DNA of 64,000 nucleotides, from positions 14,702,501 through 14,766,500 of the forward strand of contig NC_051094.1 of assembly GCF_901709675.1 (NCBI RefSeq), in the 5' to 3' direction. This document shows positions 26,401 through 38,400 of this stretch, piece after piece (position 1 is the first letter of the stretch; each line of letters starts with the position of its first letter). Both the position numbers and the translations under genes were made by a program. The stretch comes from Syngnathus acus. Taxonomy: Eukaryota; Chordata; Actinopteri; Syngnathiformes; Syngnathidae. A model generated the notes under the pieces. It saw only the letters and a program-made list of their open reading frames with translations. It searched no databases and had not been told where the DNA came from.

Positions 26401-29400
26401 TGGCTAATAATATTCTGAATTGGACCTCAAAAAACATTTCGGTCTACCTTTGATTAAAATAGTCATACCGTCTTTTTCCGTGCATAATGTGCAAAATTTA
26501 ATTAACTTATTGTCCTAAAATCTGGGGTGCGCATTATGCATGGGTACAACCATTTTTGAAGAAAATCTCCCTCAAAATAAAACTTGAAATCACACCTTTC
26601 TTCTTGTTTGTTGTCAATCGCGCATCACATTCAGCCATCCTGCCCAACACACTTAGTCAGTAAAATTCATAATTGACGACACATCGTTTGATGCGATGGT
26701 GCAATCCTTGATGGTGTGTTATTGTCAAATATTGTTTGTTTTTTAATCTCCATCGCAGACCGGATATCATATGGAGGCCGCAGTACTACAGTACTAGTTT
26801 AAAAATCGACACCTAGATGGCGCTAGATATTCGAACTCGGCGGCGGAAATTCGGATCCGATGCGCAGAACGGATGCGCAAGACACGTCAGCTATATAAAG
26901 AGCGAGAGTTCAGTTCTCTACCTATTAGTTTCAATTCACAGTTTAATTAGGTAATATTTTATTTCACAACACTTTGCCTTGTTCCTTTCTTCTCTGCTGT
27001 TCACTTCAAACACGCTCCATACGAACACAATGCTCTCGTATTAGACGCTTGCTCGATCACCTGCTCGTTTGCTCTCACAATGTACCCGACACAAATCCGA
27101 AACATTTCTTCGCTATCGAGTTTGCTAGCGCATGCGCAGTGATACTGACCGGCAGAATAACATCCGGTTGTTCCCAAAGATGATCTTTTTTCTGAAATAA
27201 TTTTACGTTTACGGACTTAAGAGTCCAACTTTGGGTGCGTATTATACATGGGGACATGCTATTTTCCAACATCGACATGCCATTTTTAGGGTGCGTGTTA
27301 TGCACGGGGGCGCATTATGCACGGAAAAATACGGTAATTCATGTCTGGATGAGTCGTCTGCAATGACGCCATTGAAAAAAAAAAACACTGCAGTAAATTA
27401 AACTATCTGTAGAAACTTTTGGGACAACCTTGAAGCACTATAAAGCCTCTTTTCTATTGCACCGGTTCTACCATGAAACAGCCTGGCTCCGCCCTGTGTA
27501 GCTGCAATTGTTTCAAGGCTGGACAGTCACAGTGGAATCGTTCGTCATAACCTTTTCCAACCTGGTTAGGAGGCCTGAACTTTGCTGTCATCTGATTGGC
27601 CGACAGATGTAGGCTTTTCTTTAAGCGATGCAGCCAAGAATTCCACTGCACACGCCCATTTCCTTGTTTTAAGCCAATAAAATAGCCTGCTGCCGCAGGA
27701 ACACTACCACCAGTTACACTGGTATGCGTACCTAATACATACTTGTCTCCAGCATTCGAATCAATTAAAGAATAATAAATATATATATTTTTTAGCAAAT
27801 CAATTAAACATAATTATAGGGAGGTATTCTGTTCATGTTAGTGCGCACCGAACAGACTGATCTTCATTGGTCAATTGTGTTTAAAAATAGAAAAAAAATT
27901 GTCTCCAGGATCCAGGTTTGAGCGACATTAATATTACAGAAACAAGCAACAATAACAAAAGGAATATAACGCATAATTACAATGTCATTATTACGGTAGC
28001 ACTGAATATTGAGAGCTGTGCAAATCATGTGGAGTCGTCAAACATAAGATAATACCAACTTTAAAATGCAGTATTTAGTGACTCAAGTAAGGTGGCATTT
28101 TCTTTTTATACCCTATCACGTCAGCGCAATCAGCACCCTGGACAGTTCTGTCTCGCCGCTCCTACCCCTCGCGACCTGTGACGCACTTTGCTCTCAGCCA
28201 CACTCCGTAAGAAATCAGCTCATCAACACACCGGCTCATTAACGCTGCTATTTAAACCCTGCACTCCCATCACTCCTGGTCGGTTCGTCTGGCTTGCTAT
28301 CTGTCGGTTTGGTACCTGTTCTGATTTCCGTTGCCAACCTATCTTGCCCGTTTACCCGACCATCCCTGAACGTGGCCCGGCCCCACACTCTGCCTGTCTC
28401 TGACCACGTCTCCGTTCTACGTCTTGTCTGCCGGTTTGCCAGCTCCGTTTTGTTCTCTGCCAAACTTAATCTGCTGCTCTTTCCAGTTTCCCTCTTCCCT
28501 TTTCTTTCAATAAAGAAGGTCGTGTTGCCCTGTCTCATCCGTGACAGAGGATTTTGCCTGGCAGCGATGATAGCTACTATTTCAGGAACTGTAGAATTAA
28601 ATCCCTCCTACCCTCTCTCAACTTTAACTGTTCTAATAAGTAAGAAAACATCAAAAGATGGTATATGATTTGAGTTCACATGCTTACCTGTCGTTTAGGC
28701 AGCAGTAGATGATCGGGTTGTACATGGTGGAACTCATGGCCAGCCACATGACGGCCAAATAGACCTGCTGGATAAACGTTTCCTCAAACATATCGGGAAA
28801 AAACTGGTGCAGCAGGAAGTAGACATGATAGGGCAGCCAGCAGATAGCAAACGTACACACCACTACAATCATCATCTTCACCACCTGCAACACAGATGAG
28901 GGCTCCAATGTTTCTCCACACCAAAATTCACCTAAAAATTCAATTTTTCACACAGGGCCAAGTAGCTTTGAACAGTATTTTGTTCTTTAGCAAATAGTTA
29001 TCATTTCAAAACTGTGTTGTGTCTGATATTTACATTTGTTTGATAATCTCAATCATTAATATGGAAAACATATGTAAAAAAGTAAGAGAGAAAAAGCCAG
29101 ATACTTTTTCAGAGCTCTGGGCAAGTATGTGGACGATAATTGTGGAAAGTTTGTGACAGCAGTTGTACGCACAAATAAATCTTATTTGACATTATTGACA
29201 CAAATGCACATGTGCATCACATACTTAGATGCCTAGTGCAAATATATTCTATACTGCGTGCAAATCCTCATAATCAAATAAGTACAATCAGTTCTGATGT
29301 GTGCATTCATTAAATTTGTAAGGTCTTTGGCGATCACAGAGCTACAGGAAGACAACCAAATGTCAACTTTAATAAATGAGCCATACACAGCAGGACAGAC

Positions 29401-32400
29401 TTCATCAATTATTCATGAACAATGGGATTAGAAATGAATAGTATATTATACGATTTGATGTACTTTTCGACGCATTGAATAAAGCGATGTCACTTGAACA
29501 ATGAAGCTGCTAGACTTGGCTCGACCAAGGTCCGTCAGTATAGTTTATTGTTGTTCAAAGGCATGACATGAAATCAAGTCATATCTCTGTTCGAATCTTT
29601 ATTAGGAACCTGTCAAATAAAATAAAATAAATTGCTGTGGGTGTCTCAGGGGGAGCGTACCTTGCGTTTAGCAGTCAGCTGCTCCTTGTAGCGATCAGAA
29701 GAGTCTCCTGGGATTTCACTGGCCCAGAGGGTCAGTCCCACTACTAGATAAGCACAGCCCATCACCAACAAAGGAAGGAAGTAGATCAGGATGGCCACAC
29801 ACACATAATACCTATGGAACACAAGCAAGCTTCATTAATCAAGGATCCTTTGAATATCCGTTCATCATCACTGCAGCCCACTACTGAGACAACCTTAACC
29901 CTGACATCAAACACTACAATTGTTCGAATCAGCATATTAGTTAACCAGCAGTTTTAAGAGGAGGTTGTCAGAAGGGTGAATTATTAAGATGGGCCTTCAG
30001 TGACAGGTAAAATGGGCATCGGAAAAACCATTTGGTCACAATGGACATGGTCGAAGGATGCATGTGGGGCTGTAGAAGCTCATCACATCACCGAATCCTA
30101 ATAGCACCTCTCGTCTGAAGTACTGTGCTAACTGATAACCACAAAGAAACACAAATATATTCCATGTTTTTATTGAGTGACAATGTTCAGATATTTTTTC
30201 TTGTTCACTTGTTCAGAAATGTCTTCATAACGTTGCAAAAACACTAATTGTTGCCCAAGACTAATATCTTTTATCTTTTAATTTAGAGTTATTATTTATG
30301 ATGTGTTCATATTACTAAAGTATAATATCAACCACTCATCCAGTTACTGATGAGCGATTTTAAACACTTTACGATATCATTAAATGTAGCAGTTTCAGTG
30401 ATTAGAATATTTTTCATGGATAATTTATTATGGACACATTGTTAACGTAGGGAAACAAGCATGTCTACCGTAATTTTCGGACTATAAGTCGCGGGTTTTT
30501 TCATAGTTTGGGTGGGGGGGGCGACTTATAATATGGAGCGACTTGTGTTTTTTTCAAAAATGTCCCCCCCCCCCCCAAAAAAAGGGAAACCACGATAAAC
30601 GAACCGCGATGTAGCAAGGGATTACTGTAATTTGAATTTCAAGTGACGTCAGCAGCGCGACGTCAGCAGTTTGTTTTGTTAAATAAAGAGCCGTTTACCA
30701 AACCCACGTCTTTCCTTGTACTTTGTTAAGGCTACAATATAGTTATATACTAGATCTGTGGAATAACGACGAGGCTGACGTCAGGGCTCACGCGCGGCGT
30801 TGTTGACAAAGGACGAGGAATTTGATCGATGGATTTAATGATTTAGAGTGCACAAATGGTTTGATAATATTATTGCTTATATAATAGTTATTTGATTTCT
30901 AATTTATATATCGTTATATGGGCCTGTGGAATATTTTGAAGTGCAAGCGCCGTCAGCGGCGCGCACCCATTGTTGACAAAGGACGATCGATGGATTTAAT
31001 GAATTGGAGTGACACAGATGGTTTTATAAACGTGTTATTTATGTAATAGTTTTTTTTTTAAATAACTGAATGTTACGCCAGGGCCGTTCTCAGCTCTTCG
31101 TTTGTGTTTATGTCACGTTAGCATACCATCGTTTAGCCTGTTGTTGCTCGTTCATAACTGTTCTTGGTGATGGATTTTGTCGAAAATGCCACTTATACTC
31201 CGGAGCGATTTATATGTTTTTTTTCACTTTTTTGGGCATTTTATGGCTGATGCAACTTGTACTCCGGCTTATAGTCCGAAAATTACAGTAATTATGCAGC
31301 GGTCTATGCAAAAGCGTGTGCCTTCATTTTGTCTGAGCAATATGAAAAAAGGAGAAGAAAATAATAAAAAAATCCTTCAGACAATGCATAAAATGCGTGT
31401 ACCAGTACCACCATGTTGGAACAGTGACTTTGACCTGCACAAAGTGACTTTGACCTGCCTATTTGCTCCTCAGCAAGTTCTGCAGAAAAGGTCACAGGCT
31501 ATTTCCGTAGCTAATAAGTACAATTATGTTAACGCCTCTGAAACTCCCATTGGCTTTCACTTGGGTGAAAACAACCATGCACGCGCACACAGGGAAGGGA
31601 AGGAGACCAAATCAAAGAGGAAATCTTTTGAAAAGCCCAAACTTGGAGCTCAGTGGACTTAATCTGAAGTACTGTACAACCCAGCAAAATGAATATGACA
31701 ACAGCATACAGTAAAAGGCAGTGGCTTTTTATATTCATATTTTATGTTGATGGGATAAATACTGTGTGACAAAATCAAATCATGTTTTTAAATGAAATGA
31801 TGATGATTTGCAGGCCTTAAATTGTATTCTAGGAAAAGCAACATAATGCTGACATCAAGGAGAAAATGTCTGTCATAATTTGGTCAGTTTCATGCTTTTT
31901 TCTCCCCAAAAATCTCATTTCTATTTTTCTATTGGCCAGTTGACACTTTGGGGTGTTATTTTTACACATCATTGACCAATCTAAAGAGTTGAAAATGACT
32001 TGCTTTCAATGACAATGCAATGTTAATGGTTGAACAAATATGTCATTTGGGGGTTTCCTGAAAAATTATGATTCTGGAGGACCGCAGCGATAAAATTGTT
32101 TTCAGTGTGTTACAAGTCTTTTATTAAGTCTCCGAGGTAATATTTTATACTTGTGATCGTGTCTAGAATTCCAAGCAGCGTACTTCTTTTGCTCAAAAAA
32201 CGTTGATTCAAAAAGGTCACTTTTCTGCCTCACTTGGACTAGCTTGCATTTATTTCTTTTCCCATTTCAATGTCAAAAAAGCTTGTATGGCAAATTTTCT
32301 CTCTGTCCTAAAACATCACCAACAACACCAATTGGTGTCAGCGATGGGTGGGAGGGACTTTGAAACACAAATGTGTCAAAGCCAAAAGCAAAATTGACGG

Positions 32401-35400
32401 TGCCACATGCATCCTTTTCAGATCTCACTTGGTGTATGATGTTGCTGTAATCATTGTAGAAATTCTGAAGATGACTCACTTTAGCAGTTTGGAATGTACA
32501 TTTGGATTTAATGTAGGCCTACCGTGTGTTTTTGAAATGCACCCTTCTCCTAACTTCCCAACACAGACTGTGAACATAAAGAAAGAATAATTGCTGTAAT
32601 GCATAGGTATCAAACTCAAGGCCCGGGGGCCAGATACGGCCCGTCACATCATTTTATGTGGCCCGCGAAGACAAATTTCGCATCGACTTTGTGTCATTAC
32701 TAAAATTGTTTTCACTTTTGAACAAATAGAGATATTGTTTGCAATTCGTCTTTTTAAAATATTTGAACAGTTTTTACTAGTCTCGTACTTGTCTAAGAGT
32801 GAGCGAATGAGGTCATCTTTGTCTCAGTCATGACAGTAAGAGCAACAAGAATTCTTGAGGGCAAGGACTGACGATTAAGTCTGATGAAACTTCATTTCCC
32901 GTCAAACATACCATTTTCATGTGTATGCCAAACTCTCAGCAGCAGTGATGAATTGAAGGAAACCCTTGATGAAAAACAAAGACAGTTCCTCCAAAGGAAA
33001 AAAACTAAACAGAAAAGCAGATACTGGTGTAATATGCTGGGAAGGTGTGCTGGGGCTACACTAACTCTAACAACTTGATGCTTTTGACCTTTTGTGCTGA
33101 AAACCACTTCACAATTACAAATAGATTGCTTCAACGAGCAAATAAAACAATATGGTGTGGCATCTGATTGAATTTGCCATCTGCCGTCAGACTCCTCAAT
33201 GACTTCAGGATCATAAAGGCCATGTGGGAACAGATTGAAGGACACGCAACTATCTAGCCAGATCCATTCTAACTGTGCATATCGCCCCAACACACCTCCA
33301 GCAGCTTATCAAGTCGGTGTTCAAAGTCACCAAACGTGAACAACTTCAGCGACAAAGTCAATTTGCAGTTATGGACCCCTGACTGGAAGCCCAACCATAA
33401 ATTGGGGAACAATTCAAATCGATAGTGATGGAGTCAGCAAAGGTAATGACTGCGCCACAACTGGTTTGAGAAGAATAATCACACGTCTGGCTGATAAGAC
33501 AAAGGCCTTTGTTCCACCACATTCCACCACTTATCATCGACGGGGTCTGTGTGAAGAGGGTGTCCTCCTTCCGCTACCTGGGAGTCCACATCGAGGAGGA
33601 CTTCACCTGGGGCGTGAACACCTCTGAGCTGCTTAAAAAGGCCCAGCAGAGACTCTACTTTTTAAGGGTGCTGAGGAGGCACAGCATTACACAGCGACTG
33701 CTGGTGTCCTTCTATCGCTGCTCCATAGAAAGCACTTTAACGTACTGTATATGTGTTTGGTACTCCAGCTGCACTGCTGCTCAGAGGAAAAAGCTCCAAG
33801 GGGTCATCAACACAGCACAGAAGATCATTGGCTGCCCTCTCCCCACACTGGAAGACCTACACAGAACCCGCTGTCTCAAAAAAAACCAGAACATTCTGAA
33901 GGACACTTCCCACCCTGGCCACTCCCTTTTCGAACTGTTGCCATCAGGCAGACGCTACAGATTAATTAGGTCGAGGACTAGCAGATTCGCCAACAGTTTT
34001 TACCCTACAGCGGTAGTCACATTGAATGCAGCTAAACGTCAATGATTATGTCTGTGTATGTTCTTCTGTGGGTTTTTAGCTTGTTTTTTTTATCTTTTTA
34101 TTCTATTTATTCTATTTATTTTTTATCGCATGCGCGGATCGGTTGGCACTTTTTAAATTTCGTTGTACATGTGACAATGACAAATAAAGATCTATTCTAT
34201 TCTTTGATGTGGGGTGGAACAATCCCTCCTCCATTTCCAGGTATGATTCCTTCAAGTGCCTCCAGATGCAGGCCCAAGCAACCAAATGAATTGTCGGTGA
34301 AGAAGGCAGAGATATCCCGACACACCGAACCCCAAGATGTTCCTCAGCACCATAAAGGAGGTTTATGCCATCCATGCACTTCCCCACTCCTGCTGGCTCA
34401 GTGCTGCTATAGGAGAAGAGCAGCATTAATGCACAATGGAGAGAACCCTTCAGCAACCTGCTCAACAGGCCCTCCATTTCAGGTCCTTGCGTGCTCAATT
34501 TGATGGCAGGCACATGGACGGGCCAGCCTGGCACACCCAGACACGACATCTTTGAGGCGAAGAGATGATTAGATGAGATTGATGCATGCACACGAAAGGC
34601 GGCATATCCGGTATACCCAATTTCCTTGCCCCCCACTGTGGTCGTTTGCAAATTAAGAACTGGCCTGACTAGCCATCTCCGCACACACGCAAGAAAAGGA
34701 CAGAACACAAACTGTCATCATTGGAATAATTGACAACCAAAAGATTGTTTTAATTAATAACTACGGTACTATTAAATATATCACTCTTGTCTTTGTCTTA
34801 GATGTAATTTTCATCGGGTTGTTGATTTTATATTTCTTATGTTCAGAATAAAATGTGTTGCAATATGTGGTTTATGTCTTTTAAGAATTGTGTGATCACA
34901 CCAATAATCCTGATCATTTTGTTCATATTTTCAGGATGACATTTTCACAGTATTTTATCTTTAAATACAGATATATATTGAACGATGTAAATTGTGTTCT
35001 TAATTCCAAATGCGTTGCGTGTTTACTGTAAGAAATGGACCACAATGATGTAGTTAGACGACTTTATGTTACAATAGATTTTTTTTAAATTCGTTCACCA
35101 GATTATTACAAGTGATGATAGTCCCACAGGTCAAACTGTGGCAAAAAAAATAAATCACAAAATCTGTAAGTATCAGAACTGTCATCTATTTTGAAGCGAG
35201 CTCGGTTGAAGTCCGACCTTGTACAGAGAGAATAACTGAGTCGTCTCCTTCAGTCGTCATGGCAGAAAAGATGTACTATACTGCCTGACTGCCACTCAAG
35301 TTGAATCAATAAAACCTTGCTCACTGCATACCACAGAGCCACTGAAAAATGACACTAAGTTGGAGCTGCTGCTTTGGCTCTTATCCCAACGTGAACACAT

Positions 35401-38400
35401 CACTTCAAGTGTTTGGCAACAACATTTGTTTGGCATAGTTTGGAACATGGACAAATAGGCTCGCAGATTAAACTTCACGCCAATTTATGTAAATGATGGG
35501 TAAATTCATATGCACATTTGAAATAGAATTTTAAACATGTGATTGTATCATTCTGCATACTTAATGAGTGTGTAATCTGGCATTTGCTAAAAAAAAAAAA
35601 AAAAGAAAGGGCAAACGCTATCTGGTGCCAAATTTTATGGGGATAAATCACAGAGAACGAGATGCTCAGCCTATGATTTCATCAATCTGTCTATTTACTG
35701 TATGTATGTGCGACTATTGTACACACTTTAGCGTCTTTCTTCAGCATGACACTGATTCATTTTGTTAGGAGTTCTTGTATTTCTTTTGACAAGGTAGAAG
35801 TTGAAAGAGAGTATAATGGCTAGGGGGACAAAACGGGTCAACCACTTTGGAGTGAGTCAAGACAGCATTTCAACAAGGGACCATTTGGTTATGTGTGCTA
35901 AAGTGCACAAACATGCTCAGTAGTCCCTTCAGACTTGTGCATGAGCTCATGCCACGGGGTCATTCACCACCTAAATTTCGAAGAAAATAGAAATACTCAA
36001 ATAACACTGTCACAATAAAGCTAATTTGCTCTCCCAAACCCATTTGGAATCAATTACAATATTTTAGTTGATATTTACATTCCACTGTCAAAATATGTGA
36101 GGTGTACAAAAACAGTGTCAGTCATGTTTTGATTGTTTCAGTGCTTGAGGTGCCAATTAGGACAACAACAAAAAATCCAAGAGTTGAAAAATTTTGAATT
36201 TCTTTTTGAGCTAGCATATTGACATTGTTCAGTAAATTACACTGCATAAAATGAGCAGAAAATGCTCTACACAAGTTTGTATTTAGAATCTGTTCGTTGA
36301 ACTTGGCTGGCCAACCACTCCTTCTCAAGCGTCATTATTAAGCATTACACATTCACAAAAATGAAAGTTCAGAACATTGTGAAAAAACCTTCCTGGCCCT
36401 TGAAAGAAAATAGTTACTACTTCTCTGCGACAACAAGAACTTGCAAAGAAGATGAATTGTGTACTTGATTTGGGTCAAAAGTGTGCAACTTGAAAAACCG
36501 ATTTGAATCTGAAAAAAAAAAGATCAGAATCTGAAAAAATAAAGAAAGAGTTGAACCTGAAAAAAGACCTCAAACCTTGAAAAATAAATGAAGGTAAAAC
36601 CTGAAAATTAATAGTTTATTAAAATAATTTACCGAAGCGAAGCAAAACTATTTTGAATTCGACAAAACTTTTCATACAAGTATTTTTCTCTTGAATCATT
36701 TTTCTTTTTAAGCTCAACACGTTTATTTTCAGTGTCAAGTTTTCAATCAACATCATAAAAAATTTCTGAGTGTCTGGAGAAATATATGAAAGCGGCAAGG
36801 CTGAAAAACTGACGTTGAATTGAACTAGCATCATGGCATCGAGCAGTGGTTGTCAACCAGTGGTCCGCGGCCCTCTAGTGATCCAAGGCAGTATTGCAGG
36901 TGGTCCACGAAATTGGAAAATAATAACGTTTTTAAAAATAAAATCGATCCATTATTTTGGATTGATTTATTTTCCAGCTAATTTCGTGAATCAATTACTT
37001 CATAGATGACTTTTTAGGCCGCCTTGTGTCATCTCGCCAGGCAGTGTATTTTACAGCAGACTGGCAATCATCCCCTCACCCATGACGACTCGTTGGTGTG
37101 CTCGACTGCTGTTGGCAAAGAGCGAGCACATGCCGTGACATTGCATTGACGTATCACCTAATATACTACAAATATTTCATATTGAATGGCTCAACTTTGT
37201 TGATGATGTGTGTGGATAAAGTCTCCCAGGTTGATTATTATGTAAATCACCCCCACTGTTGTGCAATAGTGGAAGGTCTGACTAACAAGCGCATTTTCAT
37301 AAACAGTCGGATAATAAAATTATACGGTTTGAGCAGGCACTCCAGAGAACCAAATATTTGTACACAAGCAATTAAAACGTCATTTTCCAAAATATAGTTC
37401 TTTGATGAAGGCTAATTGGCAGTGCCATCAGCACAAAGTACTGACAGCGAAGGCCCCCTAAGGTGAGGCAGAGCAGTGCCTGAAAAGAGGATGTGAGACT
37501 TGGGCTTGTGTTATCAGCTACACAGTTTCAGCAGAAGATTGCATTCTCATTTATCTTCCTTGTGCAACTGAAAAAAAAGTGCAACAATCACAATCAATTG
37601 AACTTCTGTCACGCAGTTTATTACCGTATTGGCCCAAATATAAGAATGTTTTTTGCATTGAAATGCGAGGTTTGGTGTGTTGCCGAGAGTATTTCATTTA
37701 TGGTTATTTAGTATAGCGGAACCGTTACGCGCAGTTAGTTATGTAATGTGTGCCGTCTACTAGTGTGTGACATCAGAAGTTGAGCGTTGACTTACGTGCT
37801 GTATTTCTGTCTGTTGCAGAATGTTGTTGTTTTATTACAGTAGATTGGTTTATTTACAAAAACCAGAAGCCATTCATTTACAAATGTGATTGCACTTTAG
37901 TTTACATATTTAAATGTTCAGATATTAAGATGTGATAGACAATTTTTGCATGATTGAATGAGGCAAAATAACATGCTTTTTCTCTCAAATATATTGTTAT
38001 AATCATTTGTTTCAGATGTAATCATTTTCTGTATAAAAATTTAATTTGGTGTTCAAAAAGTCTTTTTTCAAACTTGAGTCTTGAAAAAGAGGGGGTCGTC
38101 TTATAATCAGGGTCGTCTTATATTCGGGACAATACGGTACAAATTATATTTCCATGGAGAAATCTAACATTTCGTAAAAATCTGGCAAAGAAAGGTTGAG
38201 CTGAGAAATTGTTATGAGCAGAGCTGTGTTCTCTAATGTGTGTATTTGTGTGAAAGTATTCATGCTGATACAACATCGTGCGTATATTAATGGTGACAGT
38301 AGTGAGACTAGAAAAATACAAATGAAAGAAATGCAAAGGTTACAGGGGCGGCACAACCAAATCACTCTCAAGCTTGCTGCAAATGATTCTGTTTATCTAT

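Larger units (their letters stand above)
23493..28687 (-). other. tacr1 intron 4
   Basis: 5.2 kb bounded by GTAAGC (donor side, 28687) and CCCCTACAG (acceptor side). It holds a SINE, a possible LINE relic, the MITE 26468-27334 and the LTR-like 28150-28546. A TTTGATTTGATTTGTTTATT stretch near 23845 may be the reverse of another LINE tail. Confidence 0.9.
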
